Positions 1-6,373 of a stretch of 6,385 bases of DNA are shown here, one piece after another. The DNA lies in assembly GCA_023621895.1 (NCBI GenBank), contig JAMOAF010001126.1:1-6385 (forward strand), in the 5' to 3' direction. Source of the DNA: Planctomycetota bacterium (lineage in GTDB: Bacteria; Planctomycetota; Planctomycetia; Pirellulales; Thermoguttaceae). Numbering within the stretch: position 1 is the first letter of the stretch; each line of letters opens with the position of its first letter. A program made the translations under genes and the position numbers. The notes beneath the pieces were generated by a model. That model made no database searches. It saw only the letters and a list, made by a program, of their open reading frames with translations, and was not told the DNA's origin.

Positions 1-167
1 GGCTGACCTACCTGAACCCCCTGCGGTATTTCCTGGTGATCGTGCGGGGAATTTTCCTCAAGGGAGTCGGTCCGGGCGTTCTCTGGCCGCAAATGGTTTC
101 CCTGGGAGTGATGGGCGTGACGACGCTGTGGTTGGTCTCAAGAAGGTTCCGCAAGACACTTTCCTGA
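1..167 (+). CDS. ABC-2 type transporter permease, C-terminal fragment
   Basis: This is the 3' end of a gene that begins before the window; the first complete codon is at position 3 and the TGA stop is at 165-167, leaving 54 residues. The fragment starts LTYLNPLRYFLVIVRGIFLKG, a signature of the last part of ABC-2 membrane proteins of the YhhJ/YbhR/YbhS type, where a conserved N-P-x-R/T-[YW]-F loop precedes a G-[IV]-F-L-K-G segment. A final hydrophobic segment (about residues 29-46 of the fragment) follows, and the protein ends with a basic cytoplasmic tail, RRFRKTLS. Proteins of this family form the membrane channel of exporters driven by a separate ATPase, and the substrate cannot be told from this piece. 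The ATPase and any membrane-fusion partner would be expected upstream, outside the window. The family call is firm; the specific role is unknown. Confidence 0.88.
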   Translation, partial: LTYLNPLRYFLVIVRGIFLKGVGPGVLWPQMVSLGVMGVTTLWLVSRRFRKTLS

Positions 168-343
168 CGCCCGAGAGAATCGACGCCCTCGACTGTGCCT
201 GGCGCGGCGGGGTGGAATGGATTGGCCTGGTGGTGCACGCGGGCGAGAGTGCGGACTCCGGCTTGCCGGCGGTTCCGTGCGGGTCTGCGACGGCCTGGCG
301 AGCACCGCCTATCCCGGGGGTGTGAATGGTCGGGGGCGGGCGA

Positions 344-349
344 TACAAT
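344..349 (+). promoter_or_regulatory. Candidate -10 box (TACAAT) just before the sulfatase-like gene
   Basis: TACAAT differs from the sigma-70 consensus TATAAT at one base and ends only 7 bases before the ATG at 357. If used, transcription would start about at the start codon, giving a leaderless or nearly leaderless mRNA. That would fit the lack of a clear Shine-Dalgarno sequence. The -35 region is poor: GTGAAT at 322-327, spacing 16, has three matches to TTGACA. The call rests on the -10 match and its position only. Confidence 0.3.
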
Positions 350-356
350 CGTCTGC

Positions 357-1577
357 ATGAATGGAATATGCCTGTGCGTCGACCAGTTCCATTCGGGAAT
401 GGTGGGCGCGTACGGAAACACGTGGATCGAAACGCCCGCGATCGATCGGCTGGCGGCCGAAGGTTTTGTCTTCGACCAGTTCCTGGCCGACTCGCTGGCG
501 ATCGAATCGCTCTACCGGTCATGCTGGTTTGGGCGCCATGCGATGATCGGCAAGGAAGCCTCGCCGCCCCTTGACGAGGCCCTGCCGGCAATCGCCAAGG
601 CGGCGGGAGCGAAACCGGTTCTGCTGACCGACGACCCGCGGATCGCCGCCTTGCCCGGGGCCGCCGCGTTTTCCGAACGCATCGTGCTGCCTGTGCAGTC
701 GCCGGCCGCGCCGGTTGCCGATGCCGAGGCGACCAGCCTGGCCCGTGCTTTTGTGCGGTTGATCAGCCGGATCGACTCGTTGAAAGGACCGTTCTTCGCC
801 TGGTGCCACCTGGGCAGTCTCGGCCGGACTTGGGACGCCCCGTGGGAAATGCGCCGCCAGTATGCGGAAGCCGGCGATCCGGACCCGCCGGAAGGGGCGG
901 CCGTGCCGTCGCTGGTCCTCGATGGAGCCGAGGATCCCGACCTGGCTTGGGGAATTACCCAGGCCTACGCGGGCCAGATTTCGCTGCTCGATCTGTGCAT
1001 GGGGACCTTGATGTCGGCAATGGCGGAAGCCCAGTGGGGGCGCGAAACCGCGCTGGTGCTGGTTGGTCTGCGGGGATTTTCGCTTGGAGAGCACGGCCGG
1101 GTGGGGCCGGCCGGCGGACATCTGGGCGGCGAATCGATTCACGCGCCGCTCCTGGTCCGATTGCCCGATCCCACCCTTGCTTCGGCACGCTCGCAATGCC
1201 TCGTGCAGACGCCTGACCTCTACGCAACATGGGGGGAAATCCTCTCGGGCCGGCCGGCCGCGCCCAGCCTGGGGGCCGCCAGCCTGATGCCACTCATTCG
1301 GGATGAGGCCGAGGTCTGGCGCGACCGATTGGGGGTTCTCGGCTCCGGCTCCTGGCGAGCCTTCCGCACGCCCGCCTGGTACTTGCAGAGAGACCAGGCC
1401 GACCGGCTTTTTGCCAAGCCCGACGACCGTTGGGAGGTCAACGACGTGGCCGATCGCCACGCCGATATCGCCTCGGCGCTGGCCGGCATGCTGGCCGAGT
1501 ACGAGTCTCGGCTGATCTCCGGTTCCTCCGAGCCGCTTGCACCGTTGGACGAAATTCTCCGGGAAGGTTTTCGATAG
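357..1577 (+). CDS. Sulfatase-fold (alkaline phosphatase superfamily) protein lacking catalytic residues, probable pseudo-sulfatase
   Basis: The 406-residue product follows the sulfatase layout. Residues 4-39 (ICLCVDQFHSGMVGAYGN, then TPAIDRLAAEGFVF) match the usual opening; PVLLTDDP is at 87-94; FFAWCH ends at H151; GLRGFSLGEHG at 237-247 corresponds to the usual SDHGdxxGEHG; HAPLLVRLPD and QTPDLYATWGEIL follow. The catalytic residues are missing. The Cys/Ser-x-Pro-x-Arg site modified to formylglycine is replaced by IESLYRSCWFGR (49-60). The second Asp of the VDD metal site is Gln10, and the Asp-His/Asn pair is Leu238-Arg239. The active-site Lys expected near GGHLGGE (253-259) is not seen. 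I infer a non-catalytic, perhaps binding or regulatory, role. No signal peptide is visible, so it is probably cytoplasmic. ATG 357 is chosen because it falls right at the first beta strand; an in-frame ATG at 195 would add 54 residues unlike the family. Length is somewhat short for a sulfatase (usually 450-550). Fold confident, function unknown. Confidence 0.85.
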   Translation: MNGICLCVDQFHSGMVGAYGNTWIETPAIDRLAAEGFVFDQFLADSLAIESLYRSCWFGRHAMIGKEASPPLDEALPAIAKAAGAKPVLLTDDPRIAALPGAAAFSERIVLPVQSPAAPVADAEATSLARAFVRLISRIDSLKGPFFAWCHLGSLGRTWDAPWEMRRQYAEAGDPDPPEGAAVPSLVLDGAEDPDLAWGITQAYAGQISLLDLCMGTLMSAMAEAQWGRETALVLVGLRGFSLGEHGRVGPAGGHLGGESIHAPLLVRLPDPTLASARSQCLVQTPDLYATWGEILSGRPAAPSLGAASLMPLIRDEAEVWRDRLGVLGSGSWRAFRTPAWYLQRDQADRLFAKPDDRWEVNDVADRHADIASALAGMLAEYESRLISGSSEPLAPLDEILREGFR

Positions 1578-1684
1578 AGCGGGAGGTAAAACTGGGATGC
1601 TTGGGAGAGATGGACGGTGAAATGCGTTGTCTATCGCGCCTGAAACGCCGTGATTCGGACTGGCTACCGGCTTCCTTTTGCGTC

Positions 1685-1690
1685 TATAAT
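1685..1690 (+). promoter_or_regulatory. Candidate -10 box (TATAAT) upstream of the large secreted-protein gene
   Basis: A perfect TATAAT lies in the gap after the sulfatase-like gene. The best -35 candidate at an acceptable distance is TGGCTA at 1661-1666 (spacing 18), a weak match. A start near 1697 would give a leader of about 110 bases to ATG 1806 or 180 bases to ATG 1878. A perfect hexamer in an otherwise GC-rich intergenic region is notable, but without a good -35 the call is moderate. Confidence 0.4.
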
Positions 1691-1723
1691 CGGCCTGCCC
1701 GTCTTTAGTCCGTGCGCCGAGAG

Positions 1724-1869
1724 AACCACTGCCCGACCGGCAAGGGTTGGGGGGTGGTGTTGACAGGACGTCGTTCGGCCACCCCGCGTATGCGAGATAT
1801 CCACGATGGTCGGACAGGGAAGTCCGAAAACATCGCCGTCAGGAAGACAATTCGCCGACGGATGTCGGT
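1724..1869 (+). promoter_or_regulatory. Hairpin-rich leader region before the secreted-protein gene
   Basis: Four potential stem-loops lie between the TATAAT box and ATG 1878. The first pairs AACC (1724-1727) with GGTT (1745-1748) and GCC (1731-1733) with GGC (1739-1741) around a 3x3 internal loop. The second is the strongest: GGGGTGG (1751-1757) pairs with CCACCCC (1779-1785), seven Watson-Crick pairs enclosing a smaller stem. The third is TCGGAC (1810-1815) with GTCCGA (1822-1827), loop of six. The fourth is CCGAC (1855-1859) with GTCGG (1864-1868), loop GGAT. The last two would be coding if ATG 1806 is the true start. It matches no riboswitch class that I recognise, and GC-rich DNA forms chance hairpins easily, so this is a candidate structure only. 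Confidence 0.25.
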
Positions 1870-4800
1870 CGCGGGGGATGCTGTTGGCTGGGTGGGCCCT
1901 TGGGCTGCTGCTTGCCTTGGTCTCGCCGGTGGTCGCTGCCGACGAATTCCGGCTGAGGATTTCCTGGGGAGGGCAGGCCGCCCGGACATGGCAGGGCTCC
2001 ATTTGGATCAGCGAAGGCGAATTGAGCGAGCCGGCGCCGCTGGGCATTGAAGCCGATGAACCCGGCTCGATGTGGCTCGACGAGGGGCAACTGCTGATTC
2101 GCCAGCGCAGCCCGCGTAGTTACGACGGCGTGGACCTGTTGGTTCGCGCCCCGCGGACGGCGAGGCTGGCCGTGCAGTTGTCCGCCGCCGGCGACCATCC
2201 CGCCGATCGATGGATCGAGGCGCCGATCGAGACGATCCTGTCTGAAGGCTTTTCGGCCGAACTGGACGCCAAGGGCAGCCGATTGCTGATCAACCGCCGG
2301 CCGGGCGACTTGATTCCGGTGCAATTCGACCGCCAGTGGCTCGTGTTTGCGCCCGGCGAACGCTTCGTTATTGAGGTGACGACCTCGCGTCTCGGCGCGC
2401 CTCACGGCGCGCGGGTCCGATTCATGATTGACCTGAAGGACCCTCGGGCCGAAAAGTCGATCTGGCAGTCCGAAGCACAGCCCCTATGGAAATCGGAGAC
2501 GACCGTCGCCGCCGGAGAAGAACCGTTGCCGATCGAGGTGCCGCTCGACGTGCCCGAAGGGGTCTACGAGGTGACGATCCTGGCGACGCAACCGGGTTGG
2601 CTTCCCCTGCCACAGTCGGTCGATGCCTCGCTGGCCGACAAGCGGAGCTACGGCTTGCGGAAGATCCAGCTCGTGGTCGTCGATCCGCAACGGCCAACCG
2701 TGCCCACCGGCGTCCTCGACGATCAGACCCTTAAAGTCGTCGAGGAGATTGATCCGGCGAGCCCTCGCTGGTGGGAGCGTTTGTCCAAAGTTCCTCAGCT
2801 TCCCCGCCTTCAGCGCCTTTGGAAGGGGCCCCTGGGAAACCAGCGGTCGCGGGTCGTCGATCATCCCCTCGGACCCTTGGTGCGGATGGAACCGAGCGCC
2901 GACAAGAAGGACATCAGTTGGGAAGCATACACGATTCCCATCAAGGAAGCCGGCAAGCCCCATGTTCTCGAGGTGCAATACCCCAGCGATCATCCACAGA
3001 CCCTGGGCATCAGCATCATCGAGCCCAACGCTGCCGGCGCCGCGGTGCTCTCCAGCCTCGACGGCGGCGTCGACCTGTTCGAGGAGGTCGTCGGCGACGG
3101 CCAGCCAAGCCAGTGGTCGCGGCACCGCATTCTCTTCTGGCCGAAGTCCAAAACGCCGCTGGTCCTGATCACGAACCGCCGCGAGGCGGAGCCGGCGCTA
3201 TTCGGAAAAATCCGGGTCCTGGAGGTGCAGGGGCCGCTGCCGCGAGCCCATCCGGTCGGCGATCCGGCCACGGCGCGCCTCGTGGCTGCCTACCTCGATC
3301 GCCCGCTGTTTCCGGACAACTTCTCCGCCCACGAGGTGCTCGTGCCGCCAAGCCAACTGGGGATGCATGATTGGAGGACCTTCTACCAGGGGGGCACGCG
3401 GCTCATCGAATATCTCAACCATGTCGGCTATGGCGGCCTGATTCTCTCGGTGTATGCCGACGGGAGCACGATCTACCCCAGCCGGCTCTTGGAACCGACG
3501 ACGCGCTATGACACGGGCGAGTTCCTCACCACCGGGCAGGACCCCGTGCGCAAAGACGTGCTGGAGATGGTATTCCGACTGTTCGATCGCGAGGGGCTGA
3601 AGCTGATCCCCGCCCTCGAATTCGCCGCTCCCCTGCCCGGGATCGAAGCCCTGCTTCGCCGGGGAGGGCCGGAAGCGGAGGGCCTTGTCTGGATCGGCCC
3701 CGATGGCCGCAGTTGGACCGAGACCCACGCTCCGCGCGCGGGCCTGGCGCCCTACTACAACGTTCTCGATCCGCGGGTTCAGGAAGCGATGCTCGAAGTC
3801 GTTCGAGAACTGGTTGGCCGCTACAGCGCTCACCGATCCTTCGCCGGGCTGGCGGTCCAGCTCTCGGCCGACGGCTTCGCCCAGTTGCCCGGCCCGGCTT
3901 GGGGCCTCGACGACGCCACGATCGCCCGCTTCCAGAAGGCAACGGGCACCGAGTTGCAAGCCGGCGAGAACCGCTTCGCCGAGCGCGCCCGGCGCCTGGC
4001 GTCGCCGAGGCCCGATCCTCAGTGGCTGGCCTGGCGAGCCGAGCAGCTCACCGCCTTCTACCGGCAAGTCCACAAGGAAATCACTGCCCAGCGACCCGAC
4101 ACAAGAGTCTACCTGGCCGGCGCTCGGATGTTTGAAAACGAAGAGCTGAAGCAGCTCCTGCGGCCATCGCTCCCCTATCGGACCACGCTCAAGCAGGCCA
4201 TGCTCCATGTCGGGATTGATCCGGGCCTGCTGGCCGAGCCGGGCGGCCCGGTCCTGCTCTACGGGCAGACCGTCCTGCCGCGGGGATCGCTCAACGGCCA
4301 GGCGGTTCCCCTGGAACTCGAACGGATGATCCAGTCCGAGAGCACGGACAATGGGCTCCGTGCGGGAGTCTTGTTCTATCATCAGCCGCAAGAGGCCGTC
4401 CTCCCCTCGTTCGACAAGCAGAGCCCCTTCCAACCGAGCCTCACGCGGCTGAGCATGGAGAGCGTCCCCTCCGGGGCGCAGAATCGCCGCCGCTTTGTCC
4501 GCGCGCTCGCCCAGTTCGATCCGCTGGTGACGGTCGATGGCAGTCTGCGGCTGCCGCTGGGGCAGGAAGACGCGCTCCGCGACCTGGTCGCGCTTTACCG
4601 CCGATTGCCCGACGCCCATTTCCAGCGACTTCCGGCCGCGAGCAGCGACGGGCCAGCAGGCCCCGTCACCGTCCGCTACCTCCAGCGCCCCGACGCCACG
4701 TACGTCTACCTTGTCAACGAAGCGGCGTTTCCCGTCACGGCGCGAGTCCGGCTCGACGTGCCGGCCGGCTGCCGGATCGAGGAGTTGACGGGCATGAGGC

Positions 4801-5738
4801 GGGTTGCGGCGCTCGCGGCTGATGAGAAGGGCACATACTGGGATGTCGAGCTTCAGGGCTACGATGCCCTGGGCGCATGGCTTTCGTCGCCCCGGGCGCG
4901 AGTCCAGTCCGCAAAGGCTCGTTGGGCCCCGTCGATCGATCGGGCGCTGGCAGCCCGCGTGGCCGACCTGGAGAATCGGCATAGGGCCTTGTTCCGCCCG
5001 CCCCAGTGGGGGCCGCTGCAAAACGCCGGGTTCGAGGCAGAGGTGCTCGGCGACGGCCAGATTCCCGGATGGATGTTCCCACCGGGGGGCGGCTCCTACG
5101 TGCAGGTTGACCGGACCCGATCGCGAAGCGGCAAGGCATCGCTGCACGTCGTCGGGGGAACGCCGGCTTCAACCGTCGTCAGCCTGCCGTTCCCGGCGCC
5201 GAAGACCGGCAGGCTCACCGTCTCCATGTGGCTGAAAACGAATCGCCCCGCGGCCCCGTTGCCGATGCGGATCGGCATCTTCGGTGTCGTTGGCGGAAAA
5301 TCCCTCTACCGTTCGGGGCCCCTCCTCCAGCCGATCGGCGCCGCCTGGAGCCCGATCATGTTTGTCGTCGACGACCTGCCGCTGGAGGGACTTGACGAGT
5401 TGCACCTGCGCCTCGAATTGCCGGAATCCGGCGAAGTCTGGGCTGACGACATCCAACTCTGGAATCTCTCGTTCGACGAGACCGAGTGGGCCGCCCTGAT
5501 CAAGACGATCCTCCCGGCGCGCGAGACCCTCGCCGGCGGGCAGATTATCGATTGCATCCGGGTTCTCGAGGGATACTGGCCGCAGTTTCTCATCAAGCAC
5601 GTGCCGCTCGTGCCGGAAACCGCGCACGAGGTGGCCCAGACACCCCGCGTGGCGGCCGATGCGGAAAAGCCCAAGGAGGAGCCCTCCGGATTGCTCAGGC
5701 GGATTCGCGGCATGGTGCCGGAAAAGCTCCGCTTCTAA
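1806..5738 (+). CDS. Very large secreted multidomain protein, putative glycosyl-hydrolase-like TIM barrel with CBM-like module
   Basis: The product has 1,310 residues from ATG 1806, or 1,286 from ATG 1878. A signal peptide is clear: hydrophobic core MLLAGWALGLLLALVSPVVA at 25-44, likely cut near A44/A45. Residues 46-300 are beta-rich, ending in an Ig-like stretch (FVIEVTTSRLG, then DVPEGVYEVTILA). Residues about 310-490 look like a beta-sandwich binding module. Residues 496-900 resemble the TIM barrel of family-10-like glycosyl hydrolases (GHL10), with LILSVYADG (545-553), LKLIPALEF and FAGLAVQLSADGF (679-691) as strand-like segments, followed by WGLDD (699-703). A beta domain about 950-1040 follows. 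Residues 1070-1220 resemble a CBM4/9 jelly roll, opening NAGFE (1073-1077) and closing EVWADDIQLW around D1214-D1215. The tail is charged and ends basic (LLRRIRG). No membrane anchor is seen after the signal. A polysaccharide-acting role outside the cytoplasm is inferred; the substrate is unknown and no catalytic acid pair is evident. Start choice: 1806 supplies the arginines (R22, R24) before the hydrophobic core, whereas codons 1-24 have only about half G/C at third positions, which favours 1878. Neither has a strong Shine-Dalgarno site. Confidence 0.8.
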   Translation: MVGQGSPKTSPSGRQFADGCRSRGMLLAGWALGLLLALVSPVVAADEFRLRISWGGQAARTWQGSIWISEGELSEPAPLGIEADEPGSMWLDEGQLLIRQRSPRSYDGVDLLVRAPRTARLAVQLSAAGDHPADRWIEAPIETILSEGFSAELDAKGSRLLINRRPGDLIPVQFDRQWLVFAPGERFVIEVTTSRLGAPHGARVRFMIDLKDPRAEKSIWQSEAQPLWKSETTVAAGEEPLPIEVPLDVPEGVYEVTILATQPGWLPLPQSVDASLADKRSYGLRKIQLVVVDPQRPTVPTGVLDDQTLKVVEEIDPASPRWWERLSKVPQLPRLQRLWKGPLGNQRSRVVDHPLGPLVRMEPSADKKDISWEAYTIPIKEAGKPHVLEVQYPSDHPQTLGISIIEPNAAGAAVLSSLDGGVDLFEEVVGDGQPSQWSRHRILFWPKSKTPLVLITNRREAEPALFGKIRVLEVQGPLPRAHPVGDPATARLVAAYLDRPLFPDNFSAHEVLVPPSQLGMHDWRTFYQGGTRLIEYLNHVGYGGLILSVYADGSTIYPSRLLEPTTRYDTGEFLTTGQDPVRKDVLEMVFRLFDREGLKLIPALEFAAPLPGIEALLRRGGPEAEGLVWIGPDGRSWTETHAPRAGLAPYYNVLDPRVQEAMLEVVRELVGRYSAHRSFAGLAVQLSADGFAQLPGPAWGLDDATIARFQKATGTELQAGENRFAERARRLASPRPDPQWLAWRAEQLTAFYRQVHKEITAQRPDTRVYLAGARMFENEELKQLLRPSLPYRTTLKQAMLHVGIDPGLLAEPGGPVLLYGQTVLPRGSLNGQAVPLELERMIQSESTDNGLRAGVLFYHQPQEAVLPSFDKQSPFQPSLTRLSMESVPSGAQNRRRFVRALAQFDPLVTVDGSLRLPLGQEDALRDLVALYRRLPDAHFQRLPAASSDGPAGPVTVRYLQRPDATYVYLVNEAAFPVTARVRLDVPAGCRIEELTGMRRVAALAADEKGTYWDVELQGYDALGAWLSSPRARVQSAKARWAPSIDRALAARVADLENRHRALFRPPQWGPLQNAGFEAEVLGDGQIPGWMFPPGGGSYVQVDRTRSRSGKASLHVVGGTPASTVVSLPFPAPKTGRLTVSMWLKTNRPAAPLPMRIGIFGVVGGKSLYRSGPLLQPIGAAWSPIMFVVDDLPLEGLDELHLRLELPESGEVWADDIQLWNLSFDETEWAALIKTILPARETLAGGQIIDCIRVLEGYWPQFLIKHVPLVPETAHEVAQTPRVAADAEKPKEEPSGLLRRIRGMVPEKLRF

Positions 5739-5769
5739 GAAAGACTGCGCCCCGCGGACCGCCCGGCGC
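5737..5769 (-). terminator. Weak candidate intrinsic terminator for the ferritin gene
   Basis: Reading the minus strand just past the ferritin stop, GCGCC (5769-5765) can pair with GGCGC (5751-5747). A small inner stem (62-60 with 56-54 of the 5700s) sits within it across a 2x2 internal loop. The stem is followed by AGTCTTTCTT, a pyrimidine-rich but not pure U tract. It lies in the 33-base gap between the two converging genes. On the plus strand the same hairpin has no T tract, so it suits the ferritin transcript better than the large gene. Confidence 0.35.
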
Positions 5770-5771
5770 GA

Positions 5772-6284
5772 CTAAGGCGTGGCGGCCGGCGGCACGAACG
5801 TCCTCTGGCTCAGTTCGCGGTCGAGCAGGAACAGCCCGCCGGGAGCGTCTTTGACAAGACGCAACTGCTGAACGATCCCGTCGGCGGTCGCCTCTTCCTC
5901 CACCTGCTCGGCCACGAACCACTGGAGGAAATTGTTGGTGGCGTGATCGCTTTCGGCCAGGGCGAGGTCCACCAGCTTGTTGATCAGGCTGGAAATGTGC
6001 CGTTCATGCGTCAAGGCGGCTTCGAAGGCCGCCACCGGGCTGGCCCAATCGGTTGGCGGCCCGTCAATCGACGTCAGGGTGACCCGTCCGCTCCGCTCGG
6101 CAACGAAGTCGAAGAACTTCATCACGTGGACCATCTCTTCCTGGGCTTGGACTCGCATCCAATTGGCCATTCCCAGAAGGTTGATCGAATCGAAGTAGGC
6201 CGCCATCGAAAGATACAGGTACGACGAGTAATACTCGGCGTTGATCTGGCTATTCAGGGCCCCTTCCATCTTAGAGCAGAGCAT
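5772..6284 (-). CDS. ftnA: Bacterial non-heme ferritin
   Basis: The 170-residue protein aligns by eye along its whole length with E. coli FtnA (165 residues). It would assemble into the 24-subunit cytoplasmic shell that oxidises Fe(II) and stores ferric mineral. The ferroxidase residues are all present at the FtnA numbering: E17, E50, H53, E94 and Q127, with Y24 nearby. The third iron (C) site is also complete: E49, E126, E129, E130. Family motifs include INAEYYSSYLYLSM (14-27), AQEEMVHVMKFFD (47-59) and NNFLQWFVAEQVEEE (117-131). The heme-binding methionine of bacterioferritins is not evident, so ferritin is preferred over Bfr. ATG 6284 is the start because it matches the family N-terminus and has AAGGA seven bases upstream; a TTG at 6314 would add ten residues and has no ribosome site. 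The gene converges on the large secreted-protein gene and is probably its own transcription unit. Confidence 0.95.
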   Translation of the reverse strand: MLCSKMEGALNSQINAEYYSSYLYLSMAAYFDSINLLGMANWMRVQAQEEMVHVMKFFDFVAERSGRVTLTSIDGPPTDWASPVAAFEAALTHERHISSLINKLVDLALAESDHATNNFLQWFVAEQVEEEATADGIVQQLRLVKDAPGGLFLLDRELSQRTFVPPAATP

Positions 6285-6291
6285 TGGCCGT

Positions 6292-6296
6292 TCCTT
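6292..6296 (-). promoter_or_regulatory. Ribosome binding site of the ferritin gene
   Basis: Minus-strand AAGGA within GGAAAGGAA lies 7 bases before ATG 6284. It decides the start against the upstream in-frame TTG at 6314. It is the only strong Shine-Dalgarno sequence in the window. Confidence 0.8.
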
Positions 6297-6338
6297 TCCG
6301 TTAACGCGTTTCAAAAAAGCAGTGTTGGATTTCTTCGT

Positions 6339-6373
6339 CTTGACTGTCCCACTTGACTCAAGATTGTCCCCAC
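6339..6373. repeat. Short direct repeats and a palindrome upstream of the ferritin gene
   Basis: On the plus strand CTTGACT occurs at 6339-6345 and 6352-6358 (period 13). GACTGTCCCAC (6342-6352) is echoed by GATTGTCCCCAC (6362-6373), period 20. The second CTTGACT is part of the perfect 11-base palindrome CTTGACTCAAG at 6352-6362. The group lies about 55-90 bases before the ferritin ATG, where an operator or promoter would be expected. No Fur box is recognisable, and no convincing -35/-10 pair was found, although the region runs to the window edge. Confidence 0.35.

Noticed and set aside
252..277. Imperfect hairpin around CCGGCTTGCCGG as terminator of the permease gene
   Set aside because: No T tract follows, the stem is short and it lies 85 bases after the stop; in such GC-rich DNA it is likely chance.
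128..325. Small plus-strand open frame of 65 codons overlapping the end of the permease gene
   Set aside because: It begins inside the permease frame, has no ribosome site and no recognisable product.
195..356. N-terminal extension of the sulfatase-like protein from ATG 195
   Set aside because: The 54 added residues resemble translated non-coding DNA and precede the normal family start, which falls at ATG 357.
519..1460. Open frame of 313 codons on the minus strand opposite the sulfatase-like gene
   Set aside because: Low-complexity, arginine/glycine/proline-rich translation with no family resemblance; the plus frame matches the sulfatase fold.
1744..1757. G-rich run GGGTTGGGGGGTGG as a G-quadruplex
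   Set aside because: There are no four well-separated G tracts with normal loops; the G run pairs better with CCACCCC at 1779-1785.
1760..1765. Perfect TTGACA as a -35 box
   Set aside because: No -10-like hexamer at 16-19 bases downstream (the sequence there is CCCGCG-like), and it lies inside the loop of a predicted stem.
3198..5147. Long open frame of 649 codons on the minus strand, opposite the large secreted-protein gene
   Set aside because: It is a mirror of GC-rich codon use in the plus-strand gene. Its translation shows no domain or motif, whereas the plus frame has a signal peptide and recognisable modules.
6285..6314. TTG at 6314 as ferritin start
   Set aside because: No ribosome site precedes it, and AAGGA lies correctly spaced before ATG 6284, which matches the family N-terminus.
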